Assembly: GCF_022346605.1 (NCBI RefSeq) | Contig: NZ_JAKRNT010000003.1 | Span: 186,001 to 250,000 of the forward strand | Direction of reading: 5' to 3' | Length of the DNA: 64,000 bases | Source of the DNA: Sporosarcina sp. ACRSL | Lineage (GTDB): Bacteria; Bacillota; Bacilli; Bacillales_A; Planococcaceae | Part shown: piece by piece, positions 53,117-61,296 of the stretch | Numbering within the stretch: position 1 is the first letter of the stretch | Layout: each line of letters opens with the position of its first letter | Notes under the pieces: generated by a model | Databases searched by the model: none | Seen by the model: the letters and a program-made list of their open reading frames with translations, nothing else | Told to the model about the DNA's origin: nothing | Position numbers and translations under genes: made by a program

Positions 53117-53838
53117 TGAATTTCCCTCCTTTCATTTAAAAAGGATTGTGCCTCAATTCTCTTTCCGTTCACTTCCATTAATTCATTCAATGCGATGGAT
53201 ACAAATACTTCTGCCACCTCATTCGGATCCCCTAAGTCATAATCACAATCCGGAACAGCTATCTTATGCATCTCCGTATCCATTTCCCCAGGGTCGACCA
53301 TACAGATACTAACCCCCGTCTCCTCTAGTTCATCAGCCCATGTCTGCGTTAAGCCTTCTACTGCGAACTTGGAAATACCATAAGCACCCCATTCCGCAAA
53401 CCCTGTTTTTCCTGCTTCCGATGTAATATTGAGGATTCTCCCTTTGTTTCTAGTTAACATGCCCGGTAACACACGCTTCGTTACGAGAAATGGATTCAGC
53501 GTATTCACCCGAAGCACTTCCTCAAAGTTAAGGTCGGGATAATCAATTAACAGTGTAGGTCCTGGTCCAAATGTGGATGCATTATTAATTAATACATCAA
53601 CCCTTCCATACGCTTCTTCCACAATCGACACGAAACGATCGACATCTTTTGTAATGGAAACATCAGCATTAATGGCGATGACTTCTGCCCCAAGGTCCCG
53701 TGCTTCCAACTCCACCTTGCGCAGTAGCTCTTCCCCTCTTGCACAAATGGCAAGTCGCACTCCTTGTTTTGCAAATGCCAATGTCATTGCCCTACCAAGA
53801 CCTTTAGACGCCCCTGTGATCATAACAACTGGTTTCAT
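53113..53838 (-). CDS. Short-chain dehydrogenase/reductase (SDR)
   Basis: A 241-residue classical SDR: cofactor motif TGASKGLG near residue 8, NNAS near 83, catalytic Ser in ITSEAG near 133 and YGISK (Tyr and Lys) near 149. I chose ATG 53838 with GGGAGA upstream; the frame extends 21 codons further. First gene of an overlapping operon with the QueA-like and VOC genes, so the three probably act on related substrates. NAD(P)-dependent; substrate unknown. Confidence 0.93.
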   Translation of the reverse strand: MKPVVMITGASKGLGRAMTLAFAKQGVRLAICARGEELLRKVELEARDLGAEVIAINADVSITKDVDRFVSIVEEAYGRVDVLINNASTFGPGPTLLIDYPDLNFEEVLRVNTLNPFLVTKRVLPGMLTRNKGRILNITSEAGKTGFAEWGAYGISKFAVEGLTQTWADELEETGVSICMVDPGEMDTEMHKIAVPDCDYDLGDPNEVAEVFVSIALNELMEVNGKRIEAQSFLNERREIQ

Positions 53839-53984
53839 ACAATCTCCCGCTTTCTTTATTGTTCTTACCTTTAGTTTAGGGAGAAGGGGCATAAGAAGCA
53901 TCGGAAGGATGACGGAATACTTCTACGAAAAAGAGATGAAGGCAGTATACAACTTTTGAATGAGGAAAGTAGTTTAAAAGCAAA

Positions 53985-54020
53985 TAAAAAAACCAACATG
54001 CACATTTACGCAAGTTGGTC
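53985..54020 (-). terminator. Terminator of the MFS gene at 54.0-55.3 kb
   Basis: Minus strand ACCAAC-T-TGC and GCA-T-GTTGGT pair around an 8-base loop, followed by seven T. It overlaps the last codons of the gene. Confidence 0.88.
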
Positions 54021-55259
54021 TCTGTTATTAACTCGTAAATTATCGCGCTTCGATACTTTTCGATCTGTCTCAAATCCCTTTTTCCAAGTAACGCTAACTG
54101 AGATGGACGCGATAACTAGAACTCCACTAAGTACGATGAAACAATATAAAATAAATCCAGACGATACCATTCCTGTGAATATCGCGAGGAGGAAAACCCG
54201 TAACAACAAACCAATGGAACGAAATACACTATCCACTCTTCCGATAATGTCATTTGGTACCCATTCCATGATAAAGGAATTCCTTGCAACTCTCGCACCA
54301 CTATTTCCGATTGCGAGGAAAAACATGATGGTTAAATAGATCGGAAGATTGACGTGAATAATGAGTGATATGACAATTGTATACAACACGACGCTTACAA
54401 TAATCGTTTTTTCATTCCCCATTTTCTTTGCAATGATTGGTATCATCGCGCCTGCAGTGACTGCGCCGATTGCGTATATCATATTTTCAAGTGCATAGAT
54501 ACTTCCAGAGACTTGTAATACATCCTTTAAATAGACAGGAAACAAGTAATTTGTCATCATAACTCCGATGAACGGCATCGTAGAAAAAAGTAAAAAGATA
54601 AATAATACTGGTCTTTTCCACAAATACTTGATGCCTTCAGCCCCTCTAGTCTTTACCACTCGTTTCTTCACCCGAGTGTTCTGTTTTTTATAAGGTAGCT
54701 TCAAGTAAAAATAGATGGCAACCGCATACGTACAGACATTCATTAGCAAAATATAATGTAAATCCCATTTAGTTAATAACAAGCTCGCTACTCCGCCTGC
54801 AATCATGCTTGATAATTGCCCTTGGATTTCCATCGTCCCATTCAAGGAATTGTATTGCTCTTTGCTAAAAATCTCTTGATTCAAAGCAAACATCGTCGGA
54901 TAAAAAAATGTATAATATAAACTCCCGATCATGTAAATGATCATATAATGCCAAGTTTCATAAGAGGCTCCGACTAAACCCATAACTGAAAATATGAGTA
55001 GTATCATTAGACTTACCATTTGGCTACTTAATAAAATCCTTTTTCTAGACATACTGTCTATCAAGTGGCCGACAAAAGGTGTCAAAATGAAGCTGAGAAT
55101 TGTCATACATAGTGCAACGTAACCAAACACTGCCTCACCATTTTCACTCGTTACGAGTAACCAAGGAATTGCAATCATTGTGATCCCAGAACCGATAGAA
55201 GCTGCAATGTTTGCAAAAATAATTAAACGGAAACGTGAATCTTGAAATAGATTAGTCAT
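54006..55259 (-). CDS. MFS transporter (drug/macrolide-efflux-like)
   Basis: A 417-residue, twelve-span major facilitator with the loop 2-3 signature GHLIDSMSRKRILL near residue 70. It resembles the MefA-like efflux group (opening LFQDSRFRLIIFANIAASIGSGITMIAIPWLL). I chose ATG 55259, about 9 bases after AAGGGG. Monocistronic. The substrate is unknown and resistance cannot be claimed. Confidence 0.9.
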   Translation of the reverse strand: MTNLFQDSRFRLIIFANIAASIGSGITMIAIPWLLVTSENGEAVFGYVALCMTILSFILTPFVGHLIDSMSRKRILLSSQMVSLMILLIFSVMGLVGASYETWHYMIIYMIGSLYYTFFYPTMFALNQEIFSKEQYNSLNGTMEIQGQLSSMIAGGVASLLLTKWDLHYILLMNVCTYAVAIYFYLKLPYKKQNTRVKKRVVKTRGAEGIKYLWKRPVLFIFLLFSTMPFIGVMMTNYLFPVYLKDVLQVSGSIYALENMIYAIGAVTAGAMIPIIAKKMGNEKTIIVSVVLYTIVISLIIHVNLPIYLTIMFFLAIGNSGARVARNSFIMEWVPNDIIGRVDSVFRSIGLLLRVFLLAIFTGMVSSGFILYCFIVLSGVLVIASISVSVTWKKGFETDRKVSKRDNLRVNNRDQLA

Positions 55260-55384
55260 CGTAGTACGCCCCTTTTCAAATAACTTGTTGTCTACTTTGA
55301 CTATAATTGAAAATCTTGAATTACTTTTCATTCAAAAGTCGTAGGTTTGTTTCATTCGAACTACCGAGTTTTGATCATCCAATA

Positions 55385-55425
55385 GAAAAAGAGCTTTCGA
55401 TTTTTACTCCATCGAAAGCTCTTTT
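55385..55425 (-). terminator. Terminator of the AirSR-like two-component operon
   Basis: AAAAGAGCTTTCGA and TCGAAAGCTCTTTT are perfect 14-bp arms; TTTTTCTATT follows on the minus strand. Confidence 0.9.
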
Positions 55426-55430
55426 CCTAT

Positions 55431-56078
55431 TTAGTCACCACTTGATTCAGTTAACCCATGTTTCACTGCATAAAGCACAGCTTGCGTTCGATCCTGAACA
55501 AACAGCTTCGGAAAAATATTGGATATATGTGTCTTCACAGTTTTCTCTGACACAAATAAGGAAGAAGCTATTTCCCGATTGCTTTTTCCTTTCGTTAGCT
55601 CCACTAGGACATCCAGTTCGCGCGGGGTCAGTGGGTTAAGCACATGCGGCGGCACTTCCTTTTGTGCCCTTATCTTCATGAGATGCGTTGTTGCATGTGG
55701 ATGAATTGTGTTTTCTCCTCGCATAATTTGTCGAATACACGTAACAAGTTCATCTGGCTCAATGTCCTTCAATTGATATCCCGCGGCTCCCGCTTCAATA
55801 GCTGGAATGACATGATCTCGATCGGAAAAGCTTGTCAATATGAGTACCTCGACTTGCGGAAAACTATCTTTTATCTGCTTCGTCGCTTGAATCCCGTCCA
55901 TTACAGGCATCATTAAGTCCATAAGTACAATATCAGGTTGAAGTTCCGCTGTTAATTCAATCGCTTCTTTACCGTTTTTCGCTTCTCCAATCACCTGTAT
56001 ATCCTTCTGTGTTTTTAAGAAAAAAAGCAATCCCCTTCGAACGACGTGATGATCATCTGCGATGAGCACTTTTATCAT
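55431..56078 (-). CDS. NarL/LuxR-family response regulator (AirR/YhcZ-like)
   Basis: A 215-residue regulator: receiver domain with ADDH near residue 7, phospho-accepting Asp54 in VLMDLMMP and Lys of the QLKD-region switch, then a LuxR helix-turn-helix with LTPRELDVLVELTKGKSNREIASSLFVSEKTVKTHI. I chose ATG 56078 (GAGAGGT 7 bases upstream). The histidine kinase gene ends 12 bases upstream, so both share an operon. Its partner suggests control by redox or oxygen, as for AirSR. Confidence 0.95.
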   Translation of the reverse strand: MIKVLIADDHHVVRRGLLFFLKTQKDIQVIGEAKNGKEAIELTAELQPDIVLMDLMMPVMDGIQATKQIKDSFPQVEVLILTSFSDRDHVIPAIEAGAAGYQLKDIEPDELVTCIRQIMRGENTIHPHATTHLMKIRAQKEVPPHVLNPLTPRELDVLVELTKGKSNREIASSLFVSEKTVKTHISNIFPKLFVQDRTQAVLYAVKHGLTESSGD

Positions 56079-56090
56079 TCCGTTCACCTC

Positions 56091-57206
56091 TCAATAGGGG
56101 ATCCGGACTAATATTTCTGTCCCTCTCCCAATTTCACTGTCCCATTCAATTGAACCTCCTGCATTCTTTGCACGATCTTTCATGCTTTGCAAGCCCATAG
56201 AGGAAAGTCGAATTTTGTCATTGAATAAAAATCCATGACCAGCGTCTTTTATGACGAGTAATACATCCGTTTTCGTCACATTTAGAAATATTTCTGCGAA
56301 AGTAACACCGGCATGCTTTCGGATATTATTCAACGCTTCCTGCGAAATACGAAACAACGCCTCTTCTACACGTGCAGGTACATTCATGACGCCGGATACA
56401 TTCGAATGCACGGTTAACCCTAACATTTCTCCGTATCCTTTGATTGCTTCAATCAACCCACTTTCCAGTCCGCTTGGACGAAGCTGCCATATTAATGCCC
56501 TCATTTCGTTTAACGCTTCCTGCGACAAATTCTGTATTTCCTTAAACGTCTCTTTGATGTCAGCCTGGGAAGTCATTTCTGCTCCGCCTCTTGCCGTCAA
56601 CGTTACTGAAAATAAAAGCTGGTTGACCGAATCATGCAAGTCCTTTGCTAAACGATTCCTCTCTTGTAACAGTGCAATCTCCTGCTCTTGTTTTGTTAAT
56701 AGAATTCGTTTAATTGCTGAACCTAATTGGAACGCCAGTGATTCAAGTAACGCAAGTTCACCCTTTGAATAACTGATCGTATTCGGCGAAGCGACATTCA
56801 CTAACCCAAACCTTTCTTGACCCGATTGGAGCGGAACGGTAGCATGATGTGTAATTCCCGCATTGTCACCGATCTTTGCAGCAAGCACATTTTCAATACG
56901 TTGGCACTCAATAATATTCGACGCTTTCTCCAACTTGCCTTCACGGTATTTGGTTACACACCAACAGCCTCCATTTTTCAATTGGCTGCATCCATTTTGC
57001 GCGAGTGCTTCAGGTAGATTTTCACTAACAATTAGCTGCTGCTTACCGCTATCAGAAATGAAAAATATCCAACCCGTTTCAAATTTTGTTCCTTGCAAAA
57101 ACTTTCGAAGGGCACCTGACAGCATCGTCTCTATTTCAGTTTCCTCATTGATAAACTCGGCAATTTCCTTTAGTAATCGGACATTCAAAAATTCTGTTGG
57201 ATGCAT
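56091..57206 (-). CDS. Cytoplasmic GAF-domain histidine kinase with four candidate cluster cysteines (AirS/YhcY-like)
   Basis: A 371-residue soluble kinase with no membrane span. A GAF domain (about 25-165) contains Cys73, Cys81, Cys83 and Cys101 (GCSQ, GCWC, IECQ). In Staphylococcus AirS, a GAF kinase of this type, cysteines hold a redox-active [2Fe-2S] cluster. The HisKA_3 domain has His191 in KDLHDSVNQ, and a HATPase domain follows (NNIRKHAG, then GLQSMKDRA). It pairs with the NarL-type regulator downstream. Kinase function is certain; the cluster is inferred from cysteine pattern and family resemblance. Confidence 0.92.
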   Translation of the reverse strand: MHPTEFLNVRLLKEIAEFINEETEIETMLSGALRKFLQGTKFETGWIFFISDSGKQQLIVSENLPEALAQNGCSQLKNGGCWCVTKYREGKLEKASNIIECQRIENVLAAKIGDNAGITHHATVPLQSGQERFGLVNVASPNTISYSKGELALLESLAFQLGSAIKRILLTKQEQEIALLQERNRLAKDLHDSVNQLLFSVTLTARGGAEMTSQADIKETFKEIQNLSQEALNEMRALIWQLRPSGLESGLIEAIKGYGEMLGLTVHSNVSGVMNVPARVEEALFRISQEALNNIRKHAGVTFAEIFLNVTKTDVLLVIKDAGHGFLFNDKIRLSSMGLQSMKDRAKNAGGSIEWDSEIGRGTEILVRIPY

Positions 57207-57313
57207 AGCAACGCCTCCATTTCCTTCTATACTTCATATGATAGCACTCAATGAATCTACCCGCCCCATACTTTTGACTGAATATTCCCTTCGACATTTT
57301 CGGCATGATGAAT

Positions 57314-57352
57314 AAATAGAAAACAGGGCTTGCCACATTCTACGGCTGCCCT
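57314..57352 (-). terminator. Terminator of the MFS gene at 57.4-58.6 kb
   Basis: Minus strand CAGGGC-AG-CC and GG-CA-AGCCCTG pair around a 9-base loop and are followed by TTTTCTATTT. Confidence 0.82.
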
Positions 57353-57363
57353 GCTTTAATTCA

Positions 57364-58551
57364 CTATGATTTTTTCATTCGCCTGAAGCGAATCATCCCT
57401 ACATACACAATCGGCAACACTGCCGTAAATGCAATGAGTCCGCTCCATCCTAAGGACTCGTATAATGGGCTGAGAAAGGTACTTCCCATCGCCACACCGA
57501 TGTAATAGGAAACTAAATAGAGGCTTGAAGCACTCCCCTTATGGTGGGTCGCTTCCTTGCTGACAGAAGCTGCCGTCAATGAATGGGCGATGAAAAACCC
57601 TAAAGAGGCGACACAGAGTCCGATAATAATGTTGGCAAGGGGCAACAACATGGTCATACCAAATCCTAAAGAGAGCAATATGACCCCTACACGCCTGACA
57701 TTCCGGAGACCAAATTTTCCTGCGAACCATCCTGCAAGTGGGGCACCGACAATTCCAAAACCATATGCCAAGTAAAAATAAGAAATTGTCTCAAGTGATA
57801 ATGAATACGGCGGCTCGATCAAATGAAACGGTAAATACGTCCACACTCCAGTGAATGAGAGCTGGAGGGCGATGCCTAAACCGAAAACGACTAGCAATGA
57901 AGGATTTTTCAGATGAAAGACAATCCCTTCGATATCTATCGCAAAAGGCGTATCACTCGGCACGAAATTTCTCGACTTCGGAAGTGTCAATAATAAGATA
58001 ATGAATAAGAGCGTTCCAAAAACCGAAAGAATATATAGAGAAACTTGCCACGAAGAATGTTCACTTATGAACCCCGTCATAAAACGGCCAAGCATCCCTC
58101 CAATACCATTAAAAGATATGTAGAGGGCAGTCGCGAGACTCGTAAACTGCTTTTGTATTTCCTCACTAATATAGGCGAGCGCGGCAGCCGGTACGCCAGC
58201 GAGCGCAAACCCTTGTATAAAGCGAAGAATGACAATGAATAGGAATGAATCCGTATTTGCAATCAGTAGAAATGGAATAACCGACCCAATCAAGGAAAGG
58301 TATATGTACATATTCCGCCCGTTCCGATCCGAAAAGAAACCGAGTACGACGAGTCCGATGATGAGCCCGATTGTCGTCATTGACATTGCCGTACTGGCAT
58401 AAGAAATTGATATGCCAAATTCGTTTGTGAATAAAGGAAGGAGTGGTTGGATTCCATACATTGATGCAAAGATGAACGTAGAGGCCAACCCCAAGCCGAT
58501 CACGATTTTCCAAAATTGCAGATCCCTTACCGTATAACCGTCATGTTGCAT
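57364..58551 (-). CDS. MFS transporter (AraJ/YybF-like)
   Basis: A 395-residue, twelve-span major facilitator with the loop signature GFFSDRNGRN near residue 75 and the matching GWFAGKFGLRNVRR in the second half. The motif RFIQGFALAGVPAAALAYISEE near 115 is typical of the sugar-efflux/AraJ-like and NarK-less exporter branch. ATG 58551 is chosen; an in-frame TTG lies 7 codons upstream and neither has a strong ribosome site. Substrate unknown. Array G lies directly upstream. Confidence 0.9.
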   Translation of the reverse strand: MQHDGYTVRDLQFWKIVIGLGLASTFIFASMYGIQPLLPLFTNEFGISISYASTAMSMTTIGLIIGLVVLGFFSDRNGRNMYIYLSLIGSVIPFLLIANTDSFLFIVILRFIQGFALAGVPAAALAYISEEIQKQFTSLATALYISFNGIGGMLGRFMTGFISEHSSWQVSLYILSVFGTLLFIILLLTLPKSRNFVPSDTPFAIDIEGIVFHLKNPSLLVVFGLGIALQLSFTGVWTYLPFHLIEPPYSLSLETISYFYLAYGFGIVGAPLAGWFAGKFGLRNVRRVGVILLSLGFGMTMLLPLANIIIGLCVASLGFFIAHSLTAASVSKEATHHKGSASSLYLVSYYIGVAMGSTFLSPLYESLGWSGLIAFTAVLPIVYVGMIRFRRMKKS

Positions 58552-58637
58552 TCCGCCACATCCAGTCGTCAATCTATTTGCTCTTATTATACCATTTGAA
58601 ATCTTTTGTGTTTGAGGGTTTTCCAGGAAACATCACG

Positions 58638-58733
58638 ACCGCCTGATAACTCCCCCGAACCGCCAATGCAACTCAATAACCGCCTGATGTCTTGTTAGAA
58701 CCGCCTAATAACCTACTCAAACCGCCTAATACA
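58638..58733. repeat. 21-bp phased repeat array G (core ACCGCCTAATAAC)
   Basis: Cores start at 58638 (ACCGCCTGATAAC), 58659 (ACCGCCAAT), 58679 (ACCGCCTGAT), 58700 (ACCGCCTAATAAC) and 58721 (ACCGCCTAAT). Steps are 21, 20, 21 and 21 bases. Its reverse complement begins GTTATTAGGCGG, sharing GTTAT with arrays A, C and D. It lies between two co-directional minus-strand genes, upstream of the MFS gene. Confidence 0.9.
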
Positions 58734-58741
58734 CCACCACG

Positions 58742-58784
58742 AAAAAAGCAGATGAAGAAAAATGCATTGCATTCCTTCATCTGC
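58742..58784 (-). terminator. Terminator of the AI-2E-family gene
   Basis: GCAGATGAAG and CTTCATCTGC are perfect 10-bp arms; on the minus strand six T follow. Confidence 0.88.
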
Positions 58785-58804
58785 TTCATATAAATCATAG
58801 AGCC

Positions 58805-59890
58805 TTACACATTCTTTGTTGCAGCATGTTTAATTTTCCGTCGCTGTTCATAAATATTTCGTACAATCACTTTCCCTACCGCATATGTCGGGATAGCGAC
58901 AATGATGCCTAGGAAACCGGCTATATTACCCGCTGCCAAGATGATGGTGATAACGGTGAGCGGATGGATGTCGAGCGATTTCCCCATGATGTTCGGCGTG
59001 ATTAGGTTACTTTCAATCTGCTGGACAACGAGCGTGACAATCGCGACACCGATGACAGGCTTTAGGTCAAAATTATCCATATATGCGATGATAAGAGCCG
59101 GTGTAACAGCAATCCACGGACCGATGAATGGGATTAGGTTCATGAATAATGCGAATATCGCAAGGAGCAATGCGTATTCCAGACCTATGATCTTATATCC
59201 GATGAATAAGAGAACTGCCAGGATTGTACTGATTAGAAATTGCCCTTGAATATAAGAACGCAGCACATTATCAATGTCACTCAAAGTTTTTTTAACCCAT
59301 TCACGGCGTTCCCCGCTAAAAAGGTTATAGATGATTGGTGCGAATTTTTCATGGTCCTTCAGCATGAAGATGAAGAAGAACGGCACCAATACGAGCAGGA
59401 ACATCGCTTGGAAGAAGGATTGTAAAAATTGTACGATCCATTTTCCGAAGTTCACCGCAATTGTCTGAAGTGAGTTCACGGCACTGTCAATGGATCCTTG
59501 CAAGCTCTCAGGCAATTCGTACTCAAGTTGCATGACCTTATCTACCGTATCCTCAAAGTCCTCCGCCAATGCCGGTGCATTTTCGACGAGGTTATTCACC
59601 TGTTTCGACACAGGCGGACCTATGATAGAAATGAAAGTCCAAATAATGAGTGCAAGTCCCGCCAAAATAATAAGGATACTCCCCCATCGTGCGATATTAC
59701 GACTTTCAAGGAAACGCTGAATCGGTTCCGTCATGTAGTAAAGCACACCACCGAGCAATAGCGGTAAAATGATCGCTTTAATTATGATAACAACCGGCGC
59801 AAATAAGAAACTGATCTCCATAAAATATTTAATGATGAGTATGGCTAATAAAATACCTACGCCAACTTGGAACCAAAGCTTCTTCGTCAA
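58805..59890 (-). CDS. AI-2E-family transporter
   Basis: A 361-residue, about eight-span protein of the AI-2E (formerly PerM/UPF0118) family. PFFFIFMLKDHEKF near residue 180 and ALFMNLIPFIGPWIAVTPALI near 245, followed by NLITPNIMGKSLDIHPLTVI, are the conserved segments. Members move small signals, ions or sodium/proton in different species; the substrate is open here. I favour TTG 59890 (GTGGGAA close by); an in-frame TTG is at 59914. Monocistronic with its own terminator. Confidence 0.9.
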   Translation of the reverse strand: MTKKLWFQVGVGILLAILIIKYFMEISFLFAPVVIIIKAIILPLLLGGVLYYMTEPIQRFLESRNIARWGSILIILAGLALIIWTFISIIGPPVSKQVNNLVENAPALAEDFEDTVDKVMQLEYELPESLQGSIDSAVNSLQTIAVNFGKWIVQFLQSFFQAMFLLVLVPFFFIFMLKDHEKFAPIIYNLFSGERREWVKKTLSDIDNVLRSYIQGQFLISTILAVLLFIGYKIIGLEYALLLAIFALFMNLIPFIGPWIAVTPALIIAYMDNFDLKPVIGVAIVTLVVQQIESNLITPNIMGKSLDIHPLTVITIILAAGNIAGFLGIIVAIPTYAVGKVIVRNIYEQRRKIKHAATKNV

Positions 59891-60017
59891 TTTCCCACGT
59901 CCTTTACCGTTCAAGTACTAATAATTTAAGTATACGGTTAAATACGTACGGTGTCGAAAGAAGTTTCATTTATGTAAGATTCTTTGTTAGTAAATTTGTT
60001 TGTCGCTCTGTACTCTA

Positions 60018-60206
60018 TTACTCTTTATTTGCCTCTCTTTTAGACAACCCAAAACAACTAATAAATACAAGTAAGAATAAAATGATCTTTCTTATCTCCA
60101 AAAAGCTTGGTATTTCTTTAGTAAATACGAATTGGATAAGACTATGCACACCTACGACTAAGATAGCCACTAACATACTCCCAATGACGATGTTGACGTT
60201 TTTCAT
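60018..60206 (-). CDS. Small two-span membrane protein
   Basis: A 62-residue protein with two spans (about 5-27 and 40-54) and a charged end. GAGGAGGAG lies about 7 bases before the ATG, a strong ribosome site. It stands alone between the AI-2E gene and the divergent AraC gene. No family recognised. Confidence 0.75.
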   Translation of the reverse strand: MKNVNIVIGSMLVAILVVGVHSLIQFVFTKEIPSFLEIRKIILFLLVFISCFGLSKREANKE

Positions 60207-60260
60207 AAGTATCTCCTCCTCTATTTTCTTTCCTTAACGATAATAAAGGGTATCATTTTT

Positions 60261-60350
60261 ATTTTGATTAAAATCGCGGTGTAGAAATTTGGAAGTCGCA
60301 ATTTTGATCAAAATCAGTGTACTTTCCTACGTTATAATTTTGATAAAGGG
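60261..60350 (+). promoter_or_regulatory. Three ATTTTGAT-type palindromic sites in the AraC-gene promoter
   Basis: ATTTTGATTAAAAT (60261-60274), the perfect palindrome ATTTTGATCAAAAT (60301-60314) and the half-conserved ATTTTGATAAAG (from 60337) precede the gene. The -10 box TATAAT is at 60333-60338 and the -35 region is poor and overlaps the middle site. This suggests regulator-controlled or self-controlled expression. Confidence 0.65.
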
Positions 60351-60359
60351 GGAGGGGTT

Positions 60360-61235
60360 ATGGAAGACGAACAAATTATCCAACGAACAGTCGAATGGAT
60401 CGAAGAAAATCTTCATGAGGATATCCAACTGGCAGACGTAGCTAGTTTTACTGGCTATTCAAAGTTTCATTTCCATAGGATATTTCAATCCGTTTTGAAT
60501 ATGAGTGTTGATCAATACATTCGCTCACGCAGACTGGCAGCATCAGCTGTTTTATTAATCCATTCGGATGAACGGATTATTGATATTGCCATTAATGCTT
60601 TATTCAGCTCCCAAGAAGCATTCAGCCGAGCATTTAAGAAAATATATCATTTAGCACCAGGTGAATACCGAAGGATTATGAGGAGCGTTACATTCAAACA
60701 AGAGGAGGAATTTTTTATGCTAGAAATGAAAGGCTGGTTATTAAGCGGGAGTCACCCACATCACTTCAGGATGGGGATTGACCGACACGTTGTACATACA
60801 GGAAGGGCTTCTGGATACATCCGGTCAGAATTTGTGACTGGACATGAAGAATTTGCAACGATGATGCAGCAATTTAAAGCAGACAACTATATTGGCAAAC
60901 GAATAAAGCTTTCCTGTTTTCTTAAATGTGAAGACGTAGAACAATTTGCAGGCGCATGGATGCGCATCGACAATCAATTAGGGGATGTACTTCAATTCGA
61001 TAATATGAGCAATCGCCCTCTCCAAGGGACGCTCGACTGGAATTACTATTCTCTTGTTCTCGACGTTCCACCCGAAAGCAAGACCATCTCTTTCGGAGTA
61101 CTGTTGCAAGGGAAAGGAAAGCTATGGGCAAATCAATTTCAATTCGAAGAAGCCCCGGAAAACATCTCTACTACGAATTTGGAAATAATGCCCGAGCTAC
61201 TGGATGAACCGGTCAATCTGTCATTTGAAGAATAA
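60360..61235 (+). CDS. AraC-family regulator with N-terminal DNA-binding domain
   Basis: A 291-residue protein. Two AraC helix-turn-helix units fill residues 8-105 (LADVASFTGYSKFHFHRIFQ, then IIDIAINALFSSQEAFSRAFKK). The C-terminal 170 residues form a beta-rich domain (KLSCFLKCEDVEQFAGAWMRID, then LDWNYYSLVLDVP) that resembles a carbohydrate-binding jelly roll and probably senses a ligand. GGGGGAGGGG precedes the ATG by 2-3 bases. The repeated palindromes upstream may be its own sites. Confidence 0.9.
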   Translation: MEDEQIIQRTVEWIEENLHEDIQLADVASFTGYSKFHFHRIFQSVLNMSVDQYIRSRRLAASAVLLIHSDERIIDIAINALFSSQEAFSRAFKKIYHLAPGEYRRIMRSVTFKQEEEFFMLEMKGWLLSGSHPHHFRMGIDRHVVHTGRASGYIRSEFVTGHEEFATMMQQFKADNYIGKRIKLSCFLKCEDVEQFAGAWMRIDNQLGDVLQFDNMSNRPLQGTLDWNYYSLVLDVPPESKTISFGVLLQGKGKLWANQFQFEEAPENISTTNLEIMPELLDEPVNLSFEE

Positions 61236-61273
61236 AAAAATGGACCAAGGCTCCAGGATGCGCCAAGGTCCAT
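61233..61273 (-). terminator. Terminator of the sigma/DUF4179 operon
   Basis: ATGGACC and GGTCCAT pair around a partly structured loop; on the minus strand seven T follow. Confidence 0.82.
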
Positions 61274-61296
61274 ATTTTCGTTCGCTCTATAATCGA

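Noticed and set aside
15805-58733. The 20-21 bp arrays as CRISPR arrays
   Set aside because: Cores are 9-12 bp and fillers about 10 bp, far below CRISPR repeat and spacer sizes. There are no cas genes, and array F fillers repeat each other.
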